A DNA stretch of 56,003 nucleotides from JACDAN01 sp036554945. Lineage in GTDB: Bacteria; Actinomycetota; Thermoleophilia; Gaiellales; Gaiellaceae. Under the pieces are notes generated by a model, which did not search any database, was not told where the DNA came from, and saw nothing but the letters and a program-made list of their open reading frames with translations. The stretch covers positions 1 through 56,003 of the forward strand of contig DATBMH010000013.1 in assembly GCA_036554945.1 (NCBI GenBank), written 5' to 3'. Below, one piece after another: positions 41,730 through 49,817 of this stretch. Numbering within the stretch: position 1 is the stretch's first letter; each line of letters starts with the position of its first letter. A program made the translations under genes and the position numbers.

Positions 41730-42998
41730 ATGGCGACCTGGGTGTTCTGGGCGGGCTTGGGCCTCTTCTTCTGGGGCGTGCTCGCGCTTGTCGCGACCCT
41801 CGCGCTCGGTCGTGCGAGCCGGGTGCCGGCCGCCGAGCCCGAGCGGGCCGACGACGGCGCGCCCGTGGCCCTCGTCGTCCCCGAGCACGCGCCCGAGCCG
41901 GCCTGGTCCGCGCTGACTCCGAAGGCGGGGATGCACATCCTCGTGGTGGACGACGACCCGAACCTCCGCGAGCTGGTGCGGACGAGCTTCGAGGTCGCGG
42001 ACATGGAGGTGGAGGAGGCGCACGACTCGGCGTCGGCCGCGTCGAAGATCCTGGTCCGCCACCCCGACGTGGTCGTACTGGACGTCGGCATGCCGGGCGT
42101 GGACGGCCTGGCCTTCTGCCGCGGCCTCAAGGCCGACCCGCGCACGCGTGACATCCCGGTCGTCCTGCTGACCGGTGACGCCGACGCGGAGCTCGCCGGG
42201 TGGAAGGCCGGCGCGGAGGGGTTCCTGCGGAAGCCGTTCAGCCCGCTCCGCCTCCTGCAGGTCGTCGAGCGGGTGGCAGGCGTGGGCGCCTCACCGGCCA
42301 ACGCGCCGCTCATGACGCGCGACCACGCACAGGAGCAGTTGCTCCTCTACGCGCAGGACTTCAGCCAGCTGCTCGAGCTCGAGCGGAGCCAGCGGCGGCT
42401 GCTCCAGAGTGCGTACCGGGAGACGGTCGTCGCGCTCGCGCATGCGCTCGAGGCGAAGGACGGCGGCACCCGAGCGCACTCGGATCGCGTCCGGAGCTAC
42501 GCGATGGAGCTCGCGAAGGCGGTCGACCCGGAGCTGCTGAACGAGCCCAGCCTCGAGTACGGCTTCATCCTCCACGACGTCGGCAAGATCGGGATCCCGG
42601 AGGCAGTCCTCCGCAAGACCGACGAGCTGACCCCGGCCGAGCAGCGCCTCCTCGAGACGCATCCGGTGCTCGGGGAGCAGATGATCGGCGACGCCGCACT
42701 GCTGCGCGGCTACGGCACGCAGGTCGTCAGGTCGCATCACGAGCGCTGGGACGGCCGCGGCTACCCGGACGGGCTCGTCGGCGAGGAGATCCCGCTCGCC
42801 GCGCGTGTGTTCTCCGTCGCGGACACGCTGGACGCGATCACGAGCGACCGGCCGTACCGGAAGGCGCGGGCCTGGCCGGAGGCGGTGGAGGAGGTCCTGC
42901 GTCAGGCCGGCGGTCAGTTCGACCCGGCCGTCGTGGACGCGTTCCGCGACCACGAGGCGGCGCTCCGCCGCATCTACTACGAGGTCAACACCAACTAG
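41730..42998 (+). CDS. Membrane-anchored REC-HD-GYP c-di-GMP phosphodiesterase-like protein
   Basis: A 422-residue protein with an N-terminal transmembrane helix (WVFWAGLGLFFWGVLALVATLAL, in part quoted: GLFFWGVLALVATL), a receiver domain (about 70-190: VVDDD, phospho-Asp in VVVLDVGMPG, LLTGD, FLRKPFS), a coiled stretch, and an HD-GYP domain (about 225-400) with GTRAHSDRVRSYA, FILHDVGKIGIPE, HHERWDGRGYPDGL and SVADTLDAITSDRPY. It would degrade cyclic di-GMP upon phosphorylation. Tethering REC-HD-GYP to the membrane is unusual. AAAGGA precedes the ATG. Confidence 0.88.
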   Translation: MATWVFWAGLGLFFWGVLALVATLALGRASRVPAAEPERADDGAPVALVVPEHAPEPAWSALTPKAGMHILVVDDDPNLRELVRTSFEVADMEVEEAHDSASAASKILVRHPDVVVLDVGMPGVDGLAFCRGLKADPRTRDIPVVLLTGDADAELAGWKAGAEGFLRKPFSPLRLLQVVERVAGVGASPANAPLMTRDHAQEQLLLYAQDFSQLLELERSQRRLLQSAYRETVVALAHALEAKDGGTRAHSDRVRSYAMELAKAVDPELLNEPSLEYGFILHDVGKIGIPEAVLRKTDELTPAEQRLLETHPVLGEQMIGDAALLRGYGTQVVRSHHERWDGRGYPDGLVGEEIPLAARVFSVADTLDAITSDRPYRKARAWPEAVEEVLRQAGGQFDPAVVDAFRDHEAALRRIYYEVNTN

Positions 42999-43022
42999 GG
43001 AGAACCCTCGCCGAGCTCGGCC

Positions 43023-43289
43023 GGCGGCCCGTCCTGCAGCATCAGGCCGTCGCCCGCTCGCGAGTCCGAGGTCGAGAAGCGCGCCGGCAAGATCGAGCTC
43101 GCGAAAATCGACGTCGACGCCGAGCAGGTGCTCGCCGCCAGCTACGGCATCCAGAGCATCCCGACCGTCGCGGTCTTCGTCGACGGGGAGCCGGTCAGCG
43201 GCTTCGTCGGCGCGCACCCCGCCGCCGCAATCGGCGGCTTCCTCGACGACGTGATCGAGAACCACGCACCGGCGACCGAGGCTGCATGA
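43023..43289 (+). pseudogene. Thioredoxin remnant lacking the active site
   Basis: The frame encodes the second half of a thioredoxin (KIELAKIDVDAEQVLAASYG, then IQSIPTVAVFVDGEPVSGFVG, with the cis-Pro SIPT intact). The N-terminal beta strand and WCGPC are missing; GGPSCSIRPSP sits where the active site should be. No start codon is available in frame after the HD-GYP stop 25 bases upstream. I read it as a 5'-truncated gene. A 28-codon ORF (43286-43372) overlaps its stop by ATGA and is probably a tail remnant or chance. Confidence 0.55.
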
Positions 43290-43368
43290 GGTCGCTCGAC
43301 CCGCGGGACGAGTTGCGCGTGGAGCGCCGGCGTCACGGCGCCCCGCTGCCGGTCGAGCCCTTCGACTC

Positions 43369-44160
43369 CTAGCCGAACCAGTCGTCCAGCGGCGGGCTCG
43401 GGCCGAGCGACGCGAAGTCCCCGCGCTGCCGAAGGTCCCGCGCGGCGGCGGCGAACGCGCCGACCGCCGTCCAGGTGAGGCTGCCCCCGACGCTGACGCG
43501 CTGCGCGCCGGCGCCCGCGATCTCCGCGAAGGTCAGGTTGGGGCGGGCGAGGACGTTCACCGGCTTCGACACCGAGCGGCAGACAGCGCGGATCTCCTCC
43601 ACGGTCGAGAGGCCGGGCGCGTAGAGGACGTCCGCTCCCGCCGCCTCGAACGCCTGCAGCCGCCGGATCGTGTCGTCGAGGTCGTCGTTGTCGCGGATGT
43701 GGTTCTCGGCCCGCGCGGTCAGCGTGAACGGGAAGTCGAGGCTGCGGGCCGCCTCCACGGCCGCGGTGACCCGCTCGACGGCGTGGTCGAGCTCGTAGAG
43801 ATGTCCGGCGGGGTCGTAGTCCTCGATCGAGCCGCCGACCGCGCCGGCAGCCGCGGCTCGCCGGATCGCCTCGGCCGCAGCCGCGGGCTCGGCGCCGTAG
43901 CCGTTCTCCAGGTCGGCAGAGACCGGCAGCGCCGTCGCCTGGTCCAGCTCGGCGATGTGGCCGGCCACCTCGTCCAGCGTCACCTGGCCGTCGAGCCGCC
44001 CCAGCGTGAAGGCGAAGCCCGAGCTCGTCGTCGCGAGCGCCGGGAAGCCGAGCGCCTCCAGCGCTCGCGCCGAGCCGACGTCCCACGGGTTCGGGATCAC
44101 GAAGGGCTCGCCGGCGTGCAGCGCCTGGAAGGCCTCGGCCTTCCCGAGCTGCCCGGTCAT
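43369..44160 (-). CDS. Isocitrate lyase/PEP mutase family protein
   Basis: A 263-residue PEP mutase/2-methylisocitrate lyase-fold protein. FVIPNPWDVGSARALEALGF opens it, SADLENGYG holds Mg-binding acidic residues, GGSIEDYD gives another, and LTARAENH and LARPNLTFAEIAGAGAQRVS follow. The KKCGH cysteine loop of true isocitrate or methylisocitrate lyases is absent here (LENGYGAEP instead), so a different C-C or C-P lyase or hydrolase activity is likely. It overlaps the upstream exporter gene by 4 bp. Confidence 0.84.
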   Translation of the reverse strand: MTGQLGKAEAFQALHAGEPFVIPNPWDVGSARALEALGFPALATTSSGFAFTLGRLDGQVTLDEVAGHIAELDQATALPVSADLENGYGAEPAAAAEAIRRAAAAGAVGGSIEDYDPAGHLYELDHAVERVTAAVEAARSLDFPFTLTARAENHIRDNDDLDDTIRRLQAFEAAGADVLYAPGLSTVEEIRAVCRSVSKPVNVLARPNLTFAEIAGAGAQRVSVGGSLTWTAVGAFAAAARDLRQRGDFASLGPSPPLDDWFG

Positions 44161-45791
44161 CCGTCCCGAGCCGCTGCCGCCGGCTGCACGTGGGGGATGC
44201 GCTGCGCGAAGAACTGCGCCACCAGCGCGAGCAGGGCGAGGATCGCCAGCGCGTTCCGGAGACCGTCGAGCCGCGCGTCGGCATACGCCTCGAGCGCGGC
44301 ATCGGTCTCCGCCGTCCCGGCGCCGGCCTCGTCGAGCGCCTCCTCGAGGTCCGCGTCCGAGATGAAGGGGACGCCGCCGGCGAGCTCGACCTGCGCACGG
44401 CTCTTCGTGGCCTCCGGGATCGCGTCGCTCTGCTGGATGTTGGCAAGGAACGCCGTCGTGACCGCGGCGATCATCACGGAGCCGGCCAGCGCTGTCCCCA
44501 TCGAGGCACCGAGGTTCGTCATCGTGTTCTGGACGCCGCCGACCTCGGGGCTCTGGTCGTCCGGCACGGCCGACACGGTGACGCTCCCGAGCTGCGAGGC
44601 CAGCGCGCCGATGCCGAGCCCGATCAGGAGCATGGGGACGAGCACGATCTCGGGGCCCGCGTCGGCGTCGAGCCCGCCGAGCAGGACCACGGTGCCCGCG
44701 AGCAGCGAGAAGAGCCCGGTTCGCACGACGAGTCGCGGCGAGATGCCGGGGAGGAACCGCGGGATCCCGATCGCCGCAGCGAGGAGCGTGATCGAGAGCG
44801 GCAGCAGCCGCACGCCCGTGTCCAGCGCGGAGAGGCCCAGGCAGACCGAGAGGTACAGCGGGACCACGAAGAACACGCCGGCCTGGACGAGGTACTGGAA
44901 GAAGAACATCAGCAACCCGCCGTTCAGCTGCCGGTTCCGGAGCATCCCCGGCCGCACGAGCGGCTCCTTGCCGGCTGCCGCGCGCCTGACCTCCCAGCGG
45001 GAGAAGACCCAGATCACGAAGACCCCGCCGAGGATCAGCCAGAGCGTGGGGGAGATCCCGGCCCACGACGGCCCACCGGCCTTCGGCTGGATCCAGCCCC
45101 ACTCGCTGGAGCGGAGCACGCCGAACACGAGCATCCCGAGGCCGGCGGCGGACAGCACGGTCCCGACCAGGTCGAGGCTCGGCCGCTCTCCGGCGGGCGC
45201 GTCGGCGATGCGGCGGGTCAGGAGCAGGATCACGAGCACGAGGACGACCTCGCCCGCGAAGACCCAGCGCCAGGAGAAGTACGTCGTGCAGAAGCCGCCG
45301 ATGAGCGGCCCGACCGCGACGGCGACCGCACCGGCCGCGGCCACGAGGCCGTACGCAGCGGGGCGGCGCTCCTGCGGGAAGTTCCCCGCAACGAGGGCGA
45401 CGATCGCGGGCAGGATCAGCGCCGCGCCGACCCCCTCGAGGAACGACCACCCGAAGAGCAGCACGGGGAGGCTGGGCGAGATCGCCGTGGTGAACGATCC
45501 CGCGCCGTAGATCACACAGCCGATCGCGAACGCGCGCTTGCGGCCGATCAGCGCGCCGATCTTGGCGCCCGTGATCATCAGGGCCGCCATCACGAGCGTG
45601 TAGGCCGTGATCGCTCCCTGGATCCCGGTCACCGTCGTCCCGACGTCCTCCGCCACCGTCGCGATCGACACGTTCATCACCGAGCTGTCGAGCGTCATCA
45701 GGAACTGGCCGGAGGCGAGCGTGAAGAGGACGAGCGTGGCGGCGCCGGCCCGGGCGGGGGAGCTGCCGCCGGCGGTCGTCGCGGAGCTCAC
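44157..45791 (-). CDS. MFS exporter, DHA2 (EmrB/QacA) family
   Basis: A 544-residue, 14-helix drug:proton antiporter with TLDSSVMNVSIATVAEDVG, motif A-like GAKIGALIGRKRAFAIG and the motif C-like helix. A long acidic loop (ISDADLEEALDEAGAGTAETD) precedes the last helix. GTG start coupled to the phospholipase D stop (GTGA); its own stop is coupled to the lyase gene. Cargo unknown; linkage to a phospholipase D-like enzyme might hint at lipid-related export. Confidence 0.88.
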   Translation of the reverse strand: MSSATTAGGSSPARAGAATLVLFTLASGQFLMTLDSSVMNVSIATVAEDVGTTVTGIQGAITAYTLVMAALMITGAKIGALIGRKRAFAIGCVIYGAGSFTTAISPSLPVLLFGWSFLEGVGAALILPAIVALVAGNFPQERRPAAYGLVAAAGAVAVAVGPLIGGFCTTYFSWRWVFAGEVVLVLVILLLTRRIADAPAGERPSLDLVGTVLSAAGLGMLVFGVLRSSEWGWIQPKAGGPSWAGISPTLWLILGGVFVIWVFSRWEVRRAAAGKEPLVRPGMLRNRQLNGGLLMFFFQYLVQAGVFFVVPLYLSVCLGLSALDTGVRLLPLSITLLAAAIGIPRFLPGISPRLVVRTGLFSLLAGTVVLLGGLDADAGPEIVLVPMLLIGLGIGALASQLGSVTVSAVPDDQSPEVGGVQNTMTNLGASMGTALAGSVMIAAVTTAFLANIQQSDAIPEATKSRAQVELAGGVPFISDADLEEALDEAGAGTAETDAALEAYADARLDGLRNALAILALLALVAQFFAQRIPHVQPAAAARDG

Positions 45792-47011
45792 AGGAGGGGG
45801 GAGAGGGCGGCGAAGGCCGTCGCCTTCGCACGCTGCCGGAGGCCGTCGAGCGGCCGGCCGGGGGAGGACACGTTCTCGGCCTCGGAGCAGAAGCGCTCCT
45901 CGAACTGCGCCGCCGCGGCCTCGGAGCGGACCTGGAGGTCGATCTCGAAGAACCGCTTCAGGCTCCACGCCTCGAGGTTGCAGGTCCCTGCGAGCAGCTC
46001 CTCGCCGTCGCGCGCGAACGCCTTCGCGTGGAGCATCGTCGGGTACTCGAGGATCCTCACGCCGGCGTCCAGCAGCTTCGCGTGGTGGAACCGCTGCGCG
46101 GCGGCGCACGCCCAGTTGTTCGCGTTCGCAGGGACGAACAGCCTGACGCTGACGCCGCGGCGCGCTGCCTGCTCCACCCGCCGGATCATCCCACGGTCGG
46201 TGACGTAGGGGTTGACGACATCGAGGCGCTCGCGCGCCGTCTCCAGGATCTGGGCGATCGCGTCGGTGATCGGGCGGTACCGGCCCGGCGCGTTGTGCAG
46301 CACGACCGCCGGAACGGCGTCGGGCCCCGGCTCGAGCGGCGGAAAGAGCGCCGCGACCCCCTCGCCCGGCACCGTGCCGCCGAGCCAGCGGAAGCTCGCG
46401 AGGAAGACCAGCTGGAGCTGCGCGACGACCGGCCCTTCGACACGCACGAAGAGATCGTGGAAGCGCCCGTCCTGGAAGTGGTCCTCGATGCCGGCGCCGC
46501 CGACCCAGCCGATCCGGCCGTCGACGACCACGACCTTCCGGTGGTCGATGTGGCCGAGCCCTCGGAGGTTCCAGCGAGTGTCGCCCCCGGAGCCGAGCGT
46601 CCCCGATCGCGCCCGCGCCTTCGTCGCCCGCACGACGCACACCTCGACGCCCGCCGCCGTCAGCCGCTCGTAGAGCGCCCGCGAGTCCTCCTCGGGCTTC
46701 GACCCCTGCCGGTCGACGACGAGCCGCACCGGGATCCCGGACGCCGCCTTCTCGACCAGCGCCTCGGCGAACGACTCTCCGACGACGCCCGGCCGGAAGC
46801 CGAACTGGTTGATGCTGATCGAGGAGGTCGCCGAGGCGATGTCCTCGAGCATCGGCGGGTAGAAGTTCCGCCCCTCCACGTGCACCTCGACCGACGAGGC
46901 CCGGCTCTCGGTGAAAGCGAGTGCGAGGTCGCTCAGCGCCACCGGCCGCCGGACGAGCGCCTCGGCGTGCTCCCGGAGCCCGTCGTCCGGGAGGGGTGCC
47001 GGGCTAGCCAC
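45788..47011 (-). CDS. Phospholipase D/cardiolipin synthase-like protein
   Basis: A 407-residue PLD-superfamily protein with two HKD motifs: GHIDHRKVVVVDGRIGWVGG near residue 165 and TMLHAKAFARDGEELLAGTCNLE near 335 (HxKxxxxD in both). These catalyse phosphatidyl transfer or phosphodiester hydrolysis. There is no N-terminal membrane helix, unlike classical Cls. The GTG start overlaps the amidotransferase stop by 8 bp, giving a translationally coupled run of four minus-strand genes from 47834 to 43369. Confidence 0.87.
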   Translation of the reverse strand: MASPAPLPDDGLREHAEALVRRPVALSDLALAFTESRASSVEVHVEGRNFYPPMLEDIASATSSISINQFGFRPGVVGESFAEALVEKAASGIPVRLVVDRQGSKPEEDSRALYERLTAAGVEVCVVRATKARARSGTLGSGGDTRWNLRGLGHIDHRKVVVVDGRIGWVGGAGIEDHFQDGRFHDLFVRVEGPVVAQLQLVFLASFRWLGGTVPGEGVAALFPPLEPGPDAVPAVVLHNAPGRYRPITDAIAQILETARERLDVVNPYVTDRGMIRRVEQAARRGVSVRLFVPANANNWACAAAQRFHHAKLLDAGVRILEYPTMLHAKAFARDGEELLAGTCNLEAWSLKRFFEIDLQVRSEAAAAQFEERFCSEAENVSSPGRPLDGLRQRAKATAFAALSPLL

Positions 47012-47834
47012 GCCGCGGAGTGAACGGCCGGAGCTCGTCGGCCCCCTGCTGGACCACCCCGATGTGCGACTCCGGGACCTCGTTCCACGCTCCTTCGAGG
47101 TCGCCGAGCGGCTCGGAGACGATCGCGCGGGCCTCGTCGGACAGCAGCTGGAGCTCCTCGACGTCCGGGTGCATCTCCTTGAGGGCGCGTGCGTCGGTGC
47201 TGAAGAACAGCGACCGCGACTGCCGCTCGCTCGAGTAGCGGGCCGCAACGATTCGCTCGCCGTCGGTGACCGCGACCGACATCTGGAGCGGGTTCTCGAC
47301 GGCGTGCCGCTCGCCGAGATCCTCGACGAAGCCCGTCATCCGCTCCAGTGCCTCGACCGGATCGTCCTCGAGCCCGAAGGTGAGGGCCAGGTGGAAGAGC
47401 AGCTCGGAGTCGGTCGAGCCTTCGATCGCCGGGATCAGCGACGGGTCGATCGCGAGCAGCATGTCGCGCCGCAGCCGCGGGAACTCGCGTACGAGCCCGT
47501 TGTGCATGAAGAGCCAGCGCCCGTGCCGGAAGGGGTGCGTGTTCGTCTCCTGGACCGCCGTCCCGGTCGACGCCCGGATGTGGGCGAAGAAGAGCCGCGA
47601 CGAGATGTGTTCCGCCAGCTCGCGGAGGTTCCGGTCGTTCCACGCGGGATGGACGCTGCGATAGACGCCGGGCTCGGGGTCGTCTCCATACCAGCCCATG
47701 CCGAACCCGTCGCCGTTCGTGGTGGTCGCGCCGAGCTGCGAGTGCAGGCTCTGGTCGATCAGCGAGTGCTGCCGCCGGAAGACCAGCGCGTCGATCGGGA
47801 TCGGGTCACCGTAGTAGGCGAGCCAGCGGCACAT
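47004..47834 (-). CDS. Class II glutamine amidotransferase (YafJ-like)
   Basis: A 276-residue Ntn-hydrolase. The catalytic Cys follows Met1 (MCRWLAYYG), and GDGFGMGWYG, FFAHIRASTGTAVQETNTHPF, FMHNGLVREF and EGSTDSELLFHL match stand-alone class II GATase domains. It releases ammonia from glutamine or hydrolyses a related amide (EgtC-like members cleave gamma-glutamyl amides). No synthase partner is fused. It begins 1 base from the ornithine carbamoyltransferase gene end. Confidence 0.87.
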   Translation of the reverse strand: MCRWLAYYGDPIPIDALVFRRQHSLIDQSLHSQLGATTTNGDGFGMGWYGDDPEPGVYRSVHPAWNDRNLRELAEHISSRLFFAHIRASTGTAVQETNTHPFRHGRWLFMHNGLVREFPRLRRDMLLAIDPSLIPAIEGSTDSELLFHLALTFGLEDDPVEALERMTGFVEDLGERHAVENPLQMSVAVTDGERIVAARYSSERQSRSLFFSTDARALKEMHPDVEELQLLSDEARAIVSEPLGDLEGAWNEVPESHIGVVQQGADELRPFTPRRG

Positions 47835-47835
47835 C

Positions 47836-48843
47836 TCAGCTCGCGAGCGTGGCGACCAGGACCGCCTTGATCGTGTGCAGCCGGTTCTCCGCCTCGTCGA
47901 AGACGAGTGAGGCCGGGGACTCGAACACGTCCTCGGTGACCTCGAGCGCCTCCAGCCCGAAGCGCTCGAAGATCTCGCTGCCGACCTTCGTCTCGGTGTT
48001 GTGGAACGCCGGCAGGCAGTGCATGAACTTCACGTCCGGATTGCCGGTCGCCCTCATGGTCTCCGCGTTCACCTGGTAGGGCGTCAGCAACTCGATTCGC
48101 TCGCCCCAGGCCTCGGCCGGCTCACCCATCGAGACCCAGACGTCGGTGAGCAGGACGTCGCAGCCCTGAACCGCCTGCTCGACGTCCTCGGTGATCGAGA
48201 TCACCGCGCCGGTCTCGGCCGCGACCGAGCGGGCGAGATCGACGATCTCGTCGGACGGCCAAAGCGACTTCGGGGCGGCGATCCGCACGTCCATGCCGAG
48301 CTTCGCGCCGTCGACCAGGTAGGAGTTCGCCATGTTGAAGCGGGCGTCGCCGAGGAAGCAGAACGCGACCTCGTCGAGCGGCTTCGGGACGTGCTCGCGG
48401 AAGGTGAGGAAGTCCGCGAGGGTCTGCGTCGGGTGCCACTCGTCGGTCAGGCCGTTGTAGACCGGCACCCCGGCCCACTCGGCAAGCTCCTCCGCAACCT
48501 CCTGTCCGAAGCCGCGGTACTGGATCGCGTCGTACATGCGGCCGAGCACCCGGGCCGTGTCCTTCACCGATTCCTTCTGTCCGATGTGCGATCCGCTGGG
48601 GCCGAGGTACGTGACGTGGGCGCCCTGGTCGTAGGCGGCGACCTCGAACGCGCACCGCGTCCGGGTCGAGTCCTTCTCGAAGATCAGCGCGAGCGACTTG
48701 CCGGTGAGCTTCGGCTCCTCCCGGCCCTCGCTCTTGGCAGCCTTGAGCTCGGCGGCGAGGTCGAGCAGATGCGTGATCTCCTCCGGGGAGAGGTCGGCGA
48801 GCTTGAGGAGGTGCTTGCCGCGGAGGTCGACGACGGTGCTCAC
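47836..48843 (-). CDS. argF: Ornithine carbamoyltransferase
   Basis: A 335-residue OTCase that makes citrulline from ornithine and carbamoyl phosphate. The carbamoyl phosphate loop FEKDSTRTRCAFE near residue 55, HPTQTLADFLT near 137, DVWVSMGE near 230 and the ornithine loop FMHCLPAFHN near 270 are all present. Other arginine genes are not next to it, so a catabolic ArcB-like role cannot be excluded. GTG start; TAACCT on the minus strand ends 6 bases before it, pointing to a leaderless transcript. Confidence 0.93.
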   Translation of the reverse strand: MSTVVDLRGKHLLKLADLSPEEITHLLDLAAELKAAKSEGREEPKLTGKSLALIFEKDSTRTRCAFEVAAYDQGAHVTYLGPSGSHIGQKESVKDTARVLGRMYDAIQYRGFGQEVAEELAEWAGVPVYNGLTDEWHPTQTLADFLTFREHVPKPLDEVAFCFLGDARFNMANSYLVDGAKLGMDVRIAAPKSLWPSDEIVDLARSVAAETGAVISITEDVEQAVQGCDVLLTDVWVSMGEPAEAWGERIELLTPYQVNAETMRATGNPDVKFMHCLPAFHNTETKVGSEIFERFGLEALEVTEDVFESPASLVFDEAENRLHTIKAVLVATLAS

Positions 48844-48951
48844 GGCAACAGGTTATTGCGGTGGCAGCGACCGGGCCTCGTCAAGCACGCCCTCCCTCGC
48901 CCGAGGGATGGCTTAGAGCCGGGGCCGGGGCGATACGGAAACCAGCCGCCC

Positions 48952-49731
48952 GTGTCTTACGACGAGTACGACACCGCCCGCGCCACCTGGCTGCGCAGCC
49001 CGTTCCTCGCGCTCGGCATCGCCGTTCTCGCGATCGCGCTCGCCGCCACCTCCTTCGTCCGGCAGCAGCGCGCGATCGACGCCGCGAACGTCGCTCAGCT
49101 CTCCGCGAAGCGGATCGAGCGCGAGCTCGGCCTCGTGCACAAGGACAACGACCGGCTCGCGGGTCGGATCAGCTCGACCGAGCGCCAGCTGCGCGTCGGC
49201 CCGGTCGCGGCGAAGACGAAGCGCAGCGTGTTCACGATCGCCGCCGGCCCGAAGCTCGGCTCGGCCTTCGCGGCCTGGCGCACGGGCGAGGGCACGTTCT
49301 TCATCACGGCCAACCACGTCGTCGACGGCTACAGCGGCCCGGTCGACCTCCTGCGCAAGGGCGGCGACTGGACCGGCGACATCGTCGGCCGCGACAAGGG
49401 CAACGACCTCGCGCTCGTCCTCGTCGAGGGCCGGCCCGACGGCGCGCCCCCGCTCTGGCAGAAGGCGCATCGCGCGAGGCCCAGGACCGGCGACCAGCTC
49501 CTGCTCGTCGGGAGCCCCTACGGCCTCGGTGGGACGGTCACGACCGGGATCGTCAGCCGCGTCACGCGGAAGACCGTCCAGACGGACGCGGCAGCCAACC
49601 CCGGCAACTCGGGCGGCCCGGCGGTCGACCGGAAGGGCCGGCTGGTCGGCGTCCTCGTCTCGGGCGGCGGCGAGAACATCAACTTCGCCATCCGCATCGA
49701 GCGCGCCTGCGCGAAGCTGCGCCGCTGCTGA
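48952..49731 (+). CDS. Membrane-anchored trypsin-like (HtrA-type) serine protease
   Basis: A 259-residue protein: a cytoplasmic head, a transmembrane helix (SPFLALGIAVLAIALAATSFV, about 14-32), a coiled stretch, then an S1 protease domain (about 85-255). The triad is His in FITANHVVDGY, Asp in GNDLALVLVE and Ser in NPGNSGGPAVD. No PDZ domain follows, unlike DegP. It would act outside the membrane on misfolded proteins or a specific target. GTG start; divergent from argF. Confidence 0.85.
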   Translation: MSYDEYDTARATWLRSPFLALGIAVLAIALAATSFVRQQRAIDAANVAQLSAKRIERELGLVHKDNDRLAGRISSTERQLRVGPVAAKTKRSVFTIAAGPKLGSAFAAWRTGEGTFFITANHVVDGYSGPVDLLRKGGDWTGDIVGRDKGNDLALVLVEGRPDGAPPLWQKAHRARPRTGDQLLLVGSPYGLGGTVTTGIVSRVTRKTVQTDAAANPGNSGGPAVDRKGRLVGVLVSGGGENINFAIRIERACAKLRRC

Positions 49732-49733
49732 CG

Positions 49734-49739
49734 TAGGAT
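49734..49739 (+). promoter_or_regulatory. -10 element before the Erm leader ORF
   Basis: TAGGAT overlaps the region just after the protease stop and ends 9 bases before the ATG at 49749, the same geometry as before the other probable leaderless genes. The first codon transcribed would be that of the 22-residue ORF, not the methylase GTG. Confidence 0.4.
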
Positions 49740-49748
49740 TCGTCGACC

Positions 49749-49817
49749 ATGACGACCACGCAGGTCTTCCGTGTCAGGCCGACGCCCACCGGGCGGACGG
49801 CCGCCGTTCGCACCTAG
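49749..49817 (+). CDS. Candidate leader peptide of the Erm-like gene (22 aa)
   Basis: An ATG 9 bases after a TAGGAT -10 element opens a 22-residue ORF ending in TAG at 49815. Its peptide contains FRVRP at residues 7-11. An Arg-x-Arg step near residues 8-10 is the kind of motif at which macrolide-bound ribosomes stall in ErmD-type leaders (established for the +x+ motif). The ORF overlaps the methylase start (GTG 49771) in another frame, so stalled or terminating ribosomes could change methylase translation. The peptide is seen directly; the role is inference. Confidence 0.4.
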   Translation: MTTTQVFRVRPTPTGRTAAVRT

